Shown here one piece after another: positions 24,823 to 33,449 of a stretch of DNA of 64,000 nucleotides. The stretch's first letter is position 1, and every line of letters begins with the position of its first letter. Origin of the DNA: Streptomyces sp. NBC_00690 (GTDB lineage: Bacteria > Actinomycetota > Actinomycetes > Streptomycetales > Streptomycetaceae); contig NZ_CP109009.1 in NCBI RefSeq assembly GCF_036226685.1, positions 2,666,001-2,730,000 of the forward strand, given 5' to 3'. A program made the translations under genes and the position numbers. The notes below the pieces were generated by a model. The model saw only the letters and a program-made list of their open reading frames with translations. It was not told the DNA's origin and did not search any database.

Positions 24823-27800
24823 ATGAGCAGCGTGGAGCCCTTCGCCAACCGAGCCCCTGAGGGCGACGGCACGGCGACCATCGTCACCTTCTACTCCTAC
24901 AAGGGCGGGGTCGGCCGCACCATGGCGCTCGCCAACGTCGCCTGGCTCCTCGCGAGCGACGGCAAGCGCGTGCTGGTCATCGACTGGGACCTGGAGTCGC
25001 CCGGGTTGCACCGCTTCCTGCGCCCCTTCCTCTCCGATCCCGACCTCGCCCGGCTACACGGCGTCGTAGAGATGGTCCGCGACTATGGATCGGCCGTGGA
25101 GCGGTTGGTCGCACAACAGCTCGCGCAACCGGACCACGACGCGCGACTGAATGAACTCCTGGACCTCCACACCGGGGTGGCGGGCTGGGTCGACACCGTC
25201 CGCTGGAGCCACTTCCCCGGAGACGGCGGCAGCATCTCCTTCCTTGGCCCCGGGTGTCAGAGCGAGGAGTACAGCAAGAACGTCGCCCTGTTCGACTGGG
25301 CCCGGTTCTACGGTCAGCACGCCGGGGCGCAGTTCGTCCACACCTTGCGGGAGCAGCTCCGCAACTCCGGGTACGACTACGTCCTGATCGACAGCCGTAC
25401 CGGCCATTCGGACAACGCCAGCGTCTGCACCCTGTGGCTGCCCGACGTACTGGTCGGCGGCTTCAACCTGAGCAACCAGTCCATCGAAGGCACGGCCGCC
25501 GTCGCCCGACAGGTCCATGAACAGGCCAAGCGCACCGGCCGGGAGATCCGCATCCTGCCGGTCCCGATGCGGATCGAGCGTGTCGACCGCGCCAAGGCGA
25601 TGGCCCGACGCCGCTACGCGGAGCAGCAGTTCGCCGGCATCGTGGGGCCGTTGGTCGCCGGTGACACCACCGAGTACTGGAGCCAGGTCGAGGTGCGGCA
25701 CTCGGCCACCTTCGCCTACGAGGAGGTGCTGGTCCCCTTCGTCCTGGAGCCGGGCGAGCACTCCAGCCAGCTCCAGGCGTATCTGCGGATCGCCGAGGAG
25801 ATCAGCCGCGGCGAGGTCAATGTGATCCGCCCGGTCCCCGAGCGGCTTCGGCGTGAGTACGCGAACCGGTTCGAGGAGATCACCCCGCCCGGGCCGCGGA
25901 CAGCCCGCATCGTCCACGCACCGCGTGACCGCCAGTGGGCCGACTGGATCCGCACCGAACTGGCCGGCATAGGCATCAGTTGCGAGACCACCGACGGCGA
26001 CCAGGGACCGCGGGCGCCCTCGGAGCAGGAACCCACGTTCACCATCGTCCTGGTCTCCCCCGCACTGCCGTCGGCACCCGGCTACCAGGAGGTGAGCGAT
26101 CAGTGCGTGCGCAACTCGGCGCGCCTGGGCGGCGGCCGGACCAGCCCCTGGATGGTCGCGGTCACCATCGAGGAGACCCGGCTCGAAGGTCCCATCGCAC
26201 GACTCCAGGGGCCTCTGTTGCAGAGCCTCGGGGAGCGCGAGGCCCGCAGCCTGCTCTTCGAGCGCTTCGCACTCGACGGCCAGAAGGAGGAAGCCCGCTC
26301 GGCCACCCGGGACCGTACCGAGGGCGGCGCCCGCTTCCCCGGGCAGGCACCCGACATCTGGCAGTCGCCGCCCCGCAACGCCACCTTCCTGGGGCGGGAG
26401 GAGTACCTCGACCAACTCCGTGACGCCCTGGTGCCGGGCCGGCCCGTGCTGCCGGTCGCCCTCACCGGACCCCTCGGGGTCGGAAAGAGCCAGATCGCGC
26501 TGGAGTTCGTCTACCGCTTCGCGGCCGACTACGACGCCATCTGGTGGATCAACGCCGACACCCCGGCACTCGTCCGCGCCGGGCTCGCCGAGTTGGGAGC
26601 CAGGCTCCAGGTCACCACCAGCACCTCGCCGGGCGCGGTCACCGCTGCCCTGCGGGTGCTGCGCGAAGGCACCACGAGCGGCCACCGCAGGCTTCTGCTC
26701 GTCCTCGACGACGCTCCGGGCGCCACCGAACTCGAAGGTCTCGTGCCCGGAGGGGGCAGTGCGCACGTCCTGATCACCTCGCAGTCCGACGAGTGGGCCG
26801 CGGTCGGCACCCGGATCCCGGTGGCCATGCCGACCCGCGCCGAGGCCCACGCCCAACTCGCCCGCCACTTCCCCGGCCTGACCGCCGAGATGGCCGCCGA
26901 GATCCTCGACATCTCGGGCCGACTGCCGCAGTCCGTCGAACTGGCCGCCACCTGGCTGCGCAACACGGGTCTGCCGCTCGCAGAAGCGGTCCACCTCTAT
27001 CGGTCCCGATCCGCCGACGAACCCGCGCCACCATCCGTCGAGGAATACCCGCAGGCCGCCCGCACCACCTGGGCGATGCAGTTGAACGCCCTCCGTACGG
27101 AGAACCCGGCGGCCGAGCGGATCCTGCGGCTGCTGGCGTACCTGTCTCCGCGCGGGGCGTCGATCGAGCTGATGCGATCGGCGGCAGCGCTCGCTTGGCT
27201 GGGCCAGCAGGGACAGGCCCTCCTCACCTCGGTGACCTTCGGGACCGCATTTCGCACCCTGTCCGCACGGGCGCTGGCCCGTACCGACCACGCCTCCGAA
27301 CGGATCGTCGGCGACCCGATGGGGCTGGTGCTGCTGCGCGCCCATCTGTCGCAGGACGAGCGCCCGGAAACCCTTACCGCGGTCCATCGCATCCTCGCCG
27401 CCTTCTCCCCGCAGGACGACGAGACCGACGAGGAGCGCTTCGAGCCGGTCCTCGCCGAACTCGACCAGCACGTCGACACCTCGCAGGCGGTCACCAGCGA
27501 CGACCCCGAGGTACGGCGGTGGCTGGTCAACCAGGTGAGATCGCGCCGGCTGACCGGTCAACTCGGCGCTGCCCTCGACCTCGCCGAGCAGTTGAACGAC
27601 CGTTGGAGCACCGCCCTGTCGCCCCGGGAGCCCCTGCTGCTGCGGCTCCAGGTCGAATGGGGCAACATCCATCGGGACGCGGGGCGGTTCAAGGAGTCCG
27701 AAGAGGTCAACCGCACGGCCCTCGACGCCCTGCGGGCGGCACTCGGCCTCGACCACCCCTTCACGCTGCGCAGCGCGCTGGGGCGGGGCGCAGAACTGCG

Positions 27801-28761
27801 CGCACTCGGACGGGTCCAGGAGGCGTTCGCGGAGGACCAGTCAACGGCCGAACTCATCAAGGACGTCTTCGGCGACGGCCACCCCTTCACCTTGATGGCG
27901 GAAGGGAACCTCGCGCTCTCCCTGGCCATGGTGGGCATGACGGAGGAGGCATTGGACCTCCACCGCGAGACCTCCGAGCGCTGCCGTCGGATGCTGGGCA
28001 TCAGACACCGTCTGACCTGGGACTCCGCCGCCCACCTCGGCAACAGGTACCGGGAGTCGGGCGACTACGACCGGTCCATGCGCCACCTCCAGTACGCGTA
28101 CAAGGAGTCCGTCGACACCTTTGGCGAGTCCGACCCCACGACGCTCATCGCCGCCAGGGGCCTCGCGGCGACCCTGAGGCGCCGCGGCGACCGGGACAGC
28201 ATCAGCGCGGCGCGCAAACTGGATGCGGAGACCGTGGCCGGGCTGCTGATCTACGGGGGTCCCGACCACCATGAATCGGTGGCGGCCCGCCTTGCCCTCG
28301 CGGCCGACCTCCGACTCCTCGGCAAGCACGCCGAGGCGGTCGAACTGGCCAGCGGTTGCGTCGACCAGTACGCCACCTGGGAGCCGGGGCGCCCCTTCCT
28401 AAGGATCGCCCAGGTCAACCTGGCCCTCTGCCTGCGCTCGGCAGGCAGCGGCACGGACGGCCCGCAGTTGAGCGCCGAGGGCTGGCAGGGGCTGGTCGAA
28501 TCGCTGGGCGCCGACCATCCGCTCACCCTCATCGCCGCGCTCAACCACGGCAACGCCCTGGTGTTCGCCGGCGAATCCGAGCAGGCATCGGAGCTCGACC
28601 GGGACACGTACCACCGACTGCGGGAGCGGATGCGCGCCGAGCATCCCTTCACGGTCTTCGCGGCGACCAATCTTCAGATCGGCGAGGCCCGGTTGCACGG
28701 CGGCAGGGGGGCACAAGGGGGAGTGAGGATTGAGCTGGACCTGGACATCCCCTACATCTGA
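24823..28761 (+). CDS. fxsT: FxsT: MinD-like/TIR/NB-ARC/TPR multidomain protein
   Basis: A 1312-residue protein with four parts. Residues ~18-320 are a MinD/ParA-like NTPase with deviant Walker A (YKGGVGRTMALANVAW at ~26) and VLVIDWDLESPGL. Residues ~360-460 are a TIR-like segment (ARIVHAPRDRQWADWIRTEL). Residues ~515-830 are an NB-ARC domain (FLGREEYLDQL; P-loop GPLGVGKSQIALEF at ~549; LLLVLDDAPG). Residues ~900-1300 are tetratricopeptide repeats with the repeated LGxDHPxTL pattern. This is the architecture of the FxSxx-COOH-system TPR protein. It probably senses a trigger through the TPRs and signals by NTP-dependent assembly. Operon spacing (24 bases from fxsC) and orientation support a single system. 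Confidence 0.86.
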   Translation: MSSVEPFANRAPEGDGTATIVTFYSYKGGVGRTMALANVAWLLASDGKRVLVIDWDLESPGLHRFLRPFLSDPDLARLHGVVEMVRDYGSAVERLVAQQLAQPDHDARLNELLDLHTGVAGWVDTVRWSHFPGDGGSISFLGPGCQSEEYSKNVALFDWARFYGQHAGAQFVHTLREQLRNSGYDYVLIDSRTGHSDNASVCTLWLPDVLVGGFNLSNQSIEGTAAVARQVHEQAKRTGREIRILPVPMRIERVDRAKAMARRRYAEQQFAGIVGPLVAGDTTEYWSQVEVRHSATFAYEEVLVPFVLEPGEHSSQLQAYLRIAEEISRGEVNVIRPVPERLRREYANRFEEITPPGPRTARIVHAPRDRQWADWIRTELAGIGISCETTDGDQGPRAPSEQEPTFTIVLVSPALPSAPGYQEVSDQCVRNSARLGGGRTSPWMVAVTIEETRLEGPIARLQGPLLQSLGEREARSLLFERFALDGQKEEARSATRDRTEGGARFPGQAPDIWQSPPRNATFLGREEYLDQLRDALVPGRPVLPVALTGPLGVGKSQIALEFVYRFAADYDAIWWINADTPALVRAGLAELGARLQVTTSTSPGAVTAALRVLREGTTSGHRRLLLVLDDAPGATELEGLVPGGGSAHVLITSQSDEWAAVGTRIPVAMPTRAEAHAQLARHFPGLTAEMAAEILDISGRLPQSVELAATWLRNTGLPLAEAVHLYRSRSADEPAPPSVEEYPQAARTTWAMQLNALRTENPAAERILRLLAYLSPRGASIELMRSAAALAWLGQQGQALLTSVTFGTAFRTLSARALARTDHASERIVGDPMGLVLLRAHLSQDERPETLTAVHRILAAFSPQDDETDEERFEPVLAELDQHVDTSQAVTSDDPEVRRWLVNQVRSRRLTGQLGAALDLAEQLNDRWSTALSPREPLLLRLQVEWGNIHRDAGRFKESEEVNRTALDALRAALGLDHPFTLRSALGRGAELRALGRVQEAFAEDQSTAELIKDVFGDGHPFTLMAEGNLALSLAMVGMTEEALDLHRETSERCRRMLGIRHRLTWDSAAHLGNRYRESGDYDRSMRHLQYAYKESVDTFGESDPTTLIAARGLAATLRRRGDRDSISAARKLDAETVAGLLIYGGPDHHESVAARLALAADLRLLGKHAEAVELASGCVDQYATWEPGRPFLRIAQVNLALCLRSAGSGTDGPQLSAEGWQGLVESLGADHPLTLIAALNHGNALVFAGESEQASELDRDTYHRLRERMRAEHPFTVFAATNLQIGEARLHGGRGAQGGVRIELDLDIPYI

Positions 28762-28813
28762 GGAACGGGCCGCGTGCCCGTCCCCGGTGTGCGTCGCCCT
28801 GAGGAGGCAACCA

Positions 28814-29737
28814 GTGGTGGACCAATCGTTGGAGGGAGAGTTCGGTCGCTCCTGGTCGGTAGCGGTGCTCGCCGCCACTCCACAGGTCGGCGCCAGTACG
28901 GTCACCATCGCTGCGGGGGCGATGGTGGACGCCGCGGTCGGGCCGGTCGGACAGAACGTGATGTTGATGGACGCCGACCTACGGACCGCCGGGCTGACCC
29001 GGCTGCTGCACCAGTGGGGCTCGGCCATGCACTACGGCGGAGGTCTCGCCGGGTTCGCCTTCGACGGTGCGATCCCCCTGGACTTCCGCTCCCTGGAGCC
29101 GCGGCTCACCCCGATGCGCTCCCCCGACGGGCGCAAGGGCGAGATGTTGCTGCTCACCCAGGGAACACCCGGTGACCCTCCGCTGGAGGAGCTGACCAAT
29201 CTGCCCAAGATCATGGGCATGGCGGTCCAACGCCTGGTCGAACTCGCCGGCTGTCTCCTGGTGGACTGCGGCTCCGAGTGGAGCGAGGTCACGGTGGAGA
29301 TCTGTCGGGCCGTGGAGTTCATAGCGGTGGTCAGCGAACCGGGCGGACTGGCCCGGCCCGAGACCCGACAGCTGGTGGACCGCCTCAAGGAGCACGGGCT
29401 GATCCACAACAACCTCCTGCTCGTCGAGAACCAACCGACACCGGGAGGAATATCCGGCGCCCAGGTGGAACCCGGAACCACAAGGAACGGGACCGGCCCG
29501 GCATCCACCCATGGCACGACCCACCCGACGCCCGCTGAACACGCCCTGGAACAGGGCCTGTTCGCGTCTCCTCATGAAAGGACCCTCATCCATCTGCCCT
29601 ACGCTCCAGACACCGTGGCAGCGCTCTACGCCAGCGAACTGCCCGCCCTGGAAACCCCTTTCGGTGCCGACCTGAAACGCCAGATGGAGGCACTCGACCC
29701 GGCCCTGTTCTATTCGGGCTTCGACCACACAACCTGA
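28814..29737 (+). CDS. MinD/ParA-like protein lacking the Walker A lysine
   Basis: A 307-residue protein with a ParA/MinD-like core. The P-loop position reads LAATPQVGASTVTIAAGAM: the glycine loop is recognisable, but the invariant Lys before Ser/Thr is replaced (GAST instead of GKST), and the deviant Lys near the loop start is also absent. The Walker B-like VMLMDADLRTAGL and CLLVDCGSEW strands are kept. Likely nucleotide-binding-defective or a structural paralogue. GTG at 28814 is chosen because GAGGAGG lies six bases upstream; the open frame begins earlier inside fxsT. It follows fxsT by 52 bases and precedes the next gene by 10. Confidence 0.7.
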   Translation: MVDQSLEGEFGRSWSVAVLAATPQVGASTVTIAAGAMVDAAVGPVGQNVMLMDADLRTAGLTRLLHQWGSAMHYGGGLAGFAFDGAIPLDFRSLEPRLTPMRSPDGRKGEMLLLTQGTPGDPPLEELTNLPKIMGMAVQRLVELAGCLLVDCGSEWSEVTVEICRAVEFIAVVSEPGGLARPETRQLVDRLKEHGLIHNNLLLVENQPTPGGISGAQVEPGTTRNGTGPASTHGTTHPTPAEHALEQGLFASPHERTLIHLPYAPDTVAALYASELPALETPFGADLKRQMEALDPALFYSGFDHTT

Positions 29738-29747
29738 AGGAGGCGTG

Positions 29748-30836
29748 ATGGAGAAAACGGGGGACCATCCCCACACGCTTGTCGAGGCGGCCGACCCGGC
29801 GGCCGAGACCGGACCGGTGCCGGTGCCGCACCGGAAGAAGGCCGAACATGTGACGGACGACAGTGCGGCCTTCATCGACCTCTGTGAACAGGCGCTCCAT
29901 CCCGAGGGCCTGCACCACGTCGCCGAATACCATCGCGGCGTCTTCAACTACTCCGTGGACATCCTCGACCACCCACACCTCGCCCACCTGGCCAACCCGC
30001 ACGGGCCGTCCGAGGGCGATCGCGCCCTCTACATCCGCGTCGGACGCCAGTTGAACTTCCTGCTCGGCAGGATGGACCGCTCGTTGCGCCCGGTGGAGAG
30101 CGGTCGGCTGATCCGCACCGTCCTACGACTGGGTCAGGCCACCCTGTTCCACTACTACGTACGACCGGGGCGCTATCTGACGGGGGTCTCCCTGGGGCGG
30201 GAGGCCGCGGAGGCCGGCGATCGGGCGATGACCAGGCTCGCAACGGGCTTCCGCACCGGGCTGCACCAACTGCGCATCGACTACGGCGGCTTCATCGGCG
30301 CACCCGAGGCATCACCGTCGTCGGAACGTCCAGCGGCGACGGAGTTCCCCTTCGCCGCCTCCGCGGCCCAGGAGCACCATCGCGAGGTGTTCGGCGACAT
30401 CGGACCCGACGCCGATCGCATCGGGGCACTCTGCGCCGCCTCGCTCACCTCGAAGAACCTGCACTACGTGGCCTACGTCGACCCCACCTCGGGATTCCTC
30501 TCCACGGACCTCCTGTCCGCCGACGGACTGGCCGGATACCACAGCCTGATCAATAGACAGCAGCGCCGCGACCGCTACCACGACATCTCCCGACGACTGC
30601 ACTTCGTGGTGGCCCGACTGAACCACTCGCTGAAGGCGGTACTGCCCGGGCGTCTGACCCGAACCGTGCTCGACGTGGACGAAGGCGCCCTGTTCTACTG
30701 CGCCCTGGGAAACGGGACGTTCCTCCTCGGGGTCACGCTCCACCAGGACCGGGTGGCGCACGCGGACGAGGTGATGACCCGTCTCACGCTGGGGGTTCAA
30801 CGCATGGTGAACGAATCGGCCGATCGGGACGACTAG
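29748..30836 (+). CDS. Hypothetical protein built from two related roadblock-like halves
   Basis: A 362-residue protein not recognised as a named family. It contains an internal duplication: residues ~55-175 and ~225-350 align without large gaps. Shared landmarks are GRQLNFLLGRMDRSL versus RRLHFVVARLNHSL, GRLIRTVL versus GRLTRTVL, ATLFHYYV-x3-RYLTGVSL versus GALFYCAL-x3-TFLLGVTL, and RAMTRLATGF versus EVMTRLTLGV. The strand pattern (x-LF-x-G-x-LxGVxL) recalls roadblock/LC7 modules, which partner with P-loop GTPases and ParA-like proteins. That fits its position 10 bases after the ParA-like gene. ATG 29748 follows AAGGAGG. Last gene of the fxs operon. Confidence 0.65.
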   Translation: MEKTGDHPHTLVEAADPAAETGPVPVPHRKKAEHVTDDSAAFIDLCEQALHPEGLHHVAEYHRGVFNYSVDILDHPHLAHLANPHGPSEGDRALYIRVGRQLNFLLGRMDRSLRPVESGRLIRTVLRLGQATLFHYYVRPGRYLTGVSLGREAAEAGDRAMTRLATGFRTGLHQLRIDYGGFIGAPEASPSSERPAATEFPFAASAAQEHHREVFGDIGPDADRIGALCAASLTSKNLHYVAYVDPTSGFLSTDLLSADGLAGYHSLINRQQRRDRYHDISRRLHFVVARLNHSLKAVLPGRLTRTVLDVDEGALFYCALGNGTFLLGVTLHQDRVAHADEVMTRLTLGVQRMVNESADRDD

Positions 30837-31167
30837 CAGACCTTCGATCAGACGGGGGAAGACCACCGGCCAGGGGGAACAGGCCGATGACCGTGTCCAC
30901 ATGCATATGGGGCCACGGATTTCGATGTGCCGGCCGCAGGCCGTACCGGCACCACGAAGGCGCACGCACACACAATCCCCGTGCAGCCATGCCCGGACAT
31001 CCGGCCGGCCCCCTGTCGAAGGTGCACACGTCGACTCCCCTGCGTGCATACGTACGATCGAGAATCGGCCGACTGCACACCGCAGACCCCAGAAGCACCG
31101 GGCGTGAACCCCACTCAGCCGAGGATGGTCCGGGCACGAGTCGGAGCCATCGACACCAGGAGGAACC
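30837..31167. other. Intergenic region after the fxs operon
   Basis: 331 bases between the duplicated-domain gene and the MerR gene. No supported gene and no strong hairpin were found. It should hold the merR promoter; the stretch TGCATACGTACGATCG near 31043-31058 is the only notable palindrome-like element. Confidence 0.4.
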
Positions 31168-31596
31168 ATGCGCATCGGGGAACTCGCGGAGCGCATCGGA
31201 GCCAGCACACGCTCTCTGCGCTACTACGAGGAACAGGGACTCCTCTCCCCCTCCCGCGACAGCAACGGCTACCGGGACTACGACGAAGCCGCTCTGGTAA
31301 GGGCGCGCAACATCAAGGAACTGCTCGATGTTGGCCTGACCACGGACGATGTGCTCCGCTATGCCGAGCTGGGCTGTCTGGAGCGCCCGTTGACGACAGC
31401 GCCCAGATGTAGGGGCGAACTCAACACGGCGCGCGAGCGCTTGGAGTCACTGGACAGACGGATCTCACGTCTCCAGGAGGTCAGGGACCGGCTCGCCCAG
31501 CACAGCGGCGAGTTGGAAGCGTCAATGGCACCGGCCGGAGCCCGATACACCGCGACGTCCCGAACGCGCAGAGACCAAGACGGAGCCTCGGGCTGA
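31168..31596 (+). CDS. MerR-family transcriptional regulator
   Basis: A 142-residue regulator. Residues 1-70 are the MerR winged helix (MRIGELAERIGASTRSLRYY, EEQGLLSP-R-x2-GYRDYDE). A coiled-coil dimerisation helix follows (ARERLESLDRRISRLQEVRD). There are no clustered cysteines, so it is not a metal sensor, and no large ligand domain. It precedes an MFS gene by 88 bases, and the MFS promoter carries a MerR-style spacer palindrome. It likely activates efflux in response to a drug. GGAGGA lies upstream of the ATG. Confidence 0.85.
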   Translation: MRIGELAERIGASTRSLRYYEEQGLLSPSRDSNGYRDYDEAALVRARNIKELLDVGLTTDDVLRYAELGCLERPLTTAPRCRGELNTARERLESLDRRISRLQEVRDRLAQHSGELEASMAPAGARYTATSRTRRDQDGASG

Positions 31597-31645
31597 TCCG
31601 ATCCGGCGTACCCCCGCTCCGGGAGGAGTTCGGCCGCTTGCCCGC

Positions 31646-31676
31646 TTGACGTTGACAGTAGTGTCAGGGTCCTACC
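31646..31676 (+). promoter_or_regulatory. Predicted MerR-type promoter for the MFS gene
   Basis: TTGACG at 31646-31651 and CCTACC at 31671-31676 are separated by 19 bases, the overlong spacer typical of MerR-activated promoters. The palindrome TGACA-GTAG-TGTCA (31653-31666) is almost centred in it. Transcription from this promoter would begin near 31683, only one or two bases before the ATG at 31685. No ribosome site is present, so the MFS mRNA may be leaderless. Confidence 0.55.
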
Positions 31677-31684
31677 GTCCAGCC

Positions 31685-32917
31685 ATGACATCTGTTGTGA
31701 AGGTCTTCGCTGGTCAGGGTGGTTCCGGATGGCTGTTGTGTCTATTCCTGGCGACGTTCGTGATCGGAACGGATGACTTCGTGATCGCGGGCGTGCTCCC
31801 CGAGATCGCATCGGACATGAACGTCAGTGAAGCCGCGGCGGGTCAGTTGGTCACGGTGTTCTCCGTGACCTACGCGATTGCGGCCCCGCCCCTTGCGGTC
31901 GCGACCGCCCGCCAGCCCCGCAAGCCCGTCGTCGTCGGCGGACTCGTCCTCTTCGCCCTGGCCAACGTGGCCACCGCCTTCGCTCCCCACTACACCGCGC
32001 TGACCGTCATGCGCGTCGTCACGGCACTGATCGCCGCTGCCATCACGCCGGCCGTCTTCGCGCTCGCCGCCCGCGCCTCCGCGCCGGAACGCGTCGGCCG
32101 AGCCATGGGCACCGTCGCCGCGGGACTCACCGTCTCCCTCTTCATCGGCGCCCCCGTCGGCACCCTCCTCAGCTCCGCCCACAGCTGGCGCGCCACTTTC
32201 CTGGCCGTCGCGCTCGCCACCACCGCCGTCGCCCTCGCCTCCCTGCGTCTTCTCCCGCCCCTGCCCGGCGCCCCGGAGATCGGCGTACGTCGGCAACTAC
32301 TGGTCCTCGCCCGCCCCGCCGTCCTCCTCTGCGTCGCCGGCACCGTGCTCGGCGCTTCCAGCGGGCTGATGACGTACACGTACGTCGCGCCCCTCACCTA
32401 CGGACTCACCGGCCACGACGGCGCCATCCTCGCGCTGTTCATCTCCGTCATCGGCGTCTTCGGCGCCCTCGGCACCTATCTGTGCGGACGCCTCACCGAC
32501 CGCTGGGGTGCCGACCGCACGCTGATCGCCACCTTCATCGGGCTCGTCACGGCGACCGCCACGCTCGCCCTCATTGGGGCACTCACCGACAAGGCGCCGA
32601 ACTGGCTCATCGTCATCGTGCTGGCCGTCTGGGGCTTCGCGGGATGGGGCTTCAATCCGCCGATGAACGCCCGCGCCCTCGAACTCGCCCGGGACGCCGA
32701 AGCCGAGGCCGTCGCCCTCAACACCAGCGGTCTCTACATCGGTATCGCCGTCGCCGGCGCACTGGGCGGTTGGGTTCTCAGCCACCACAACGGCACGGGC
32801 ATCGCCGTCGCCGCCACCGCGGTCGGCGTCGTCGCCGCCCTGGTCATCCTCACCTCGGTCCACCGCTACCCCACGACCGCACCGGCACGAAGGTGCTCCT
32901 CGGGGCCCACGGGCTGA
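31685..32917 (+). CDS. MFS drug efflux transporter (DHA1)
   Basis: A 410-residue, 12-segment transporter. TM1 reads FLATFVIGTDDFVIAGVLPEIA, with the acidic pair and G-x-LP typical of the DHA1 arabinose-efflux/chloramphenicol-resistance type. RALELARDAEAEAVALNTSG occurs in a late loop. The family expels drugs or sugars; the adjacent MerR gene points to an inducible resistance pump. Start at ATG 31685 is set by the promoter position and loss of homology upstream. The TTG at 31646 lies inside the promoter. Confidence 0.87.
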   Translation: MTSVVKVFAGQGGSGWLLCLFLATFVIGTDDFVIAGVLPEIASDMNVSEAAAGQLVTVFSVTYAIAAPPLAVATARQPRKPVVVGGLVLFALANVATAFAPHYTALTVMRVVTALIAAAITPAVFALAARASAPERVGRAMGTVAAGLTVSLFIGAPVGTLLSSAHSWRATFLAVALATTAVALASLRLLPPLPGAPEIGVRRQLLVLARPAVLLCVAGTVLGASSGLMTYTYVAPLTYGLTGHDGAILALFISVIGVFGALGTYLCGRLTDRWGADRTLIATFIGLVTATATLALIGALTDKAPNWLIVIVLAVWGFAGWGFNPPMNARALELARDAEAEAVALNTSGLYIGIAVAGALGGWVLSHHNGTGIAVAATAVGVVAALVILTSVHRYPTTAPARRCSSGPTG

Positions 32918-32956
32918 CCCCGGACGGAGTACTCGGCAGCCGAGTGGGGGGTGGGG

Positions 32957-33373
32957 CAGACGAGTCGGGCTGTACGCCGGATTTTGTGCCCCGGGACCTC
33001 GCGGTCTTCGGGGCGACGGCCATCCATCTAGGGCCGGTGTTGCCACCGGCCTCGTGCGGTCTACCCGCGGACTCGGGCGGGCAGCCCTCGAACGTCCGCG
33101 CAGAGTGGCCTGTTACAGCCTCTCCTCTTGACCTTGCTCCGGGTGGGGTTTACCTAGCTGCCCAGGTCACCCTGGGCACTGGTGGTCTCTTACACCACCG
33201 TTTCACCCTTACCGAGGTCCGTACGGATACGGTCCCCGGCGGTTTGTTTTCTGTGGCACTGTCCCGCGGGTCGCCCCGGGTGGCCGTTAGCCACCACCCT
33301 GCCGTGTGGAGTCCGGACGTTCCTCGGGAAGAGCCCGAAGGATCTTCACGCGGCCGTCCGCCCGGCTCGTCTG
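32957..33373 (-). ncRNA. rnpB: RNase P RNA (bacterial class A)
   Basis: Read on the minus strand, this ~415-base segment carries the universally conserved RNase P RNA pieces: GAGGAACGTCCGGACTCCAC near the 5' end (33332-33313), ACAGTGCCACAGAAAAC (33263-33247), GGTAAGGGTGAAACGGTGG, AGAGGAGAGGCTG, and the 3' block ACAAAATCCGGCGTACAGCC. The ends pair as helix P1 (ACGAGCCGGG near 33370 with the CCCGACTCGT strand near 32961-32970), which sets the boundaries to within a few bases. Open frames across it are spurious. It lies 76 bases downstream of, and on the same strand as, an RNB-family RNase gene. The RNA is the catalytic subunit that matures tRNA 5' ends. Confidence 0.97.
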
Positions 33374-33449
33374 CCGTGCTGGCCATGGTACCCGCCATGG
33401 CCGGGCGGTCGGGCACGCGGCAGGGGTGCGGCGCCCGGCCGGGCCCCGG

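Noticed and set aside
25054..27756. A 900-residue open frame antisense to fxsT
   Set aside because: It is the mirror of a gene with four recognised domains; high third-position GC keeps the opposite strand open, and its translation has no recognisable motif.
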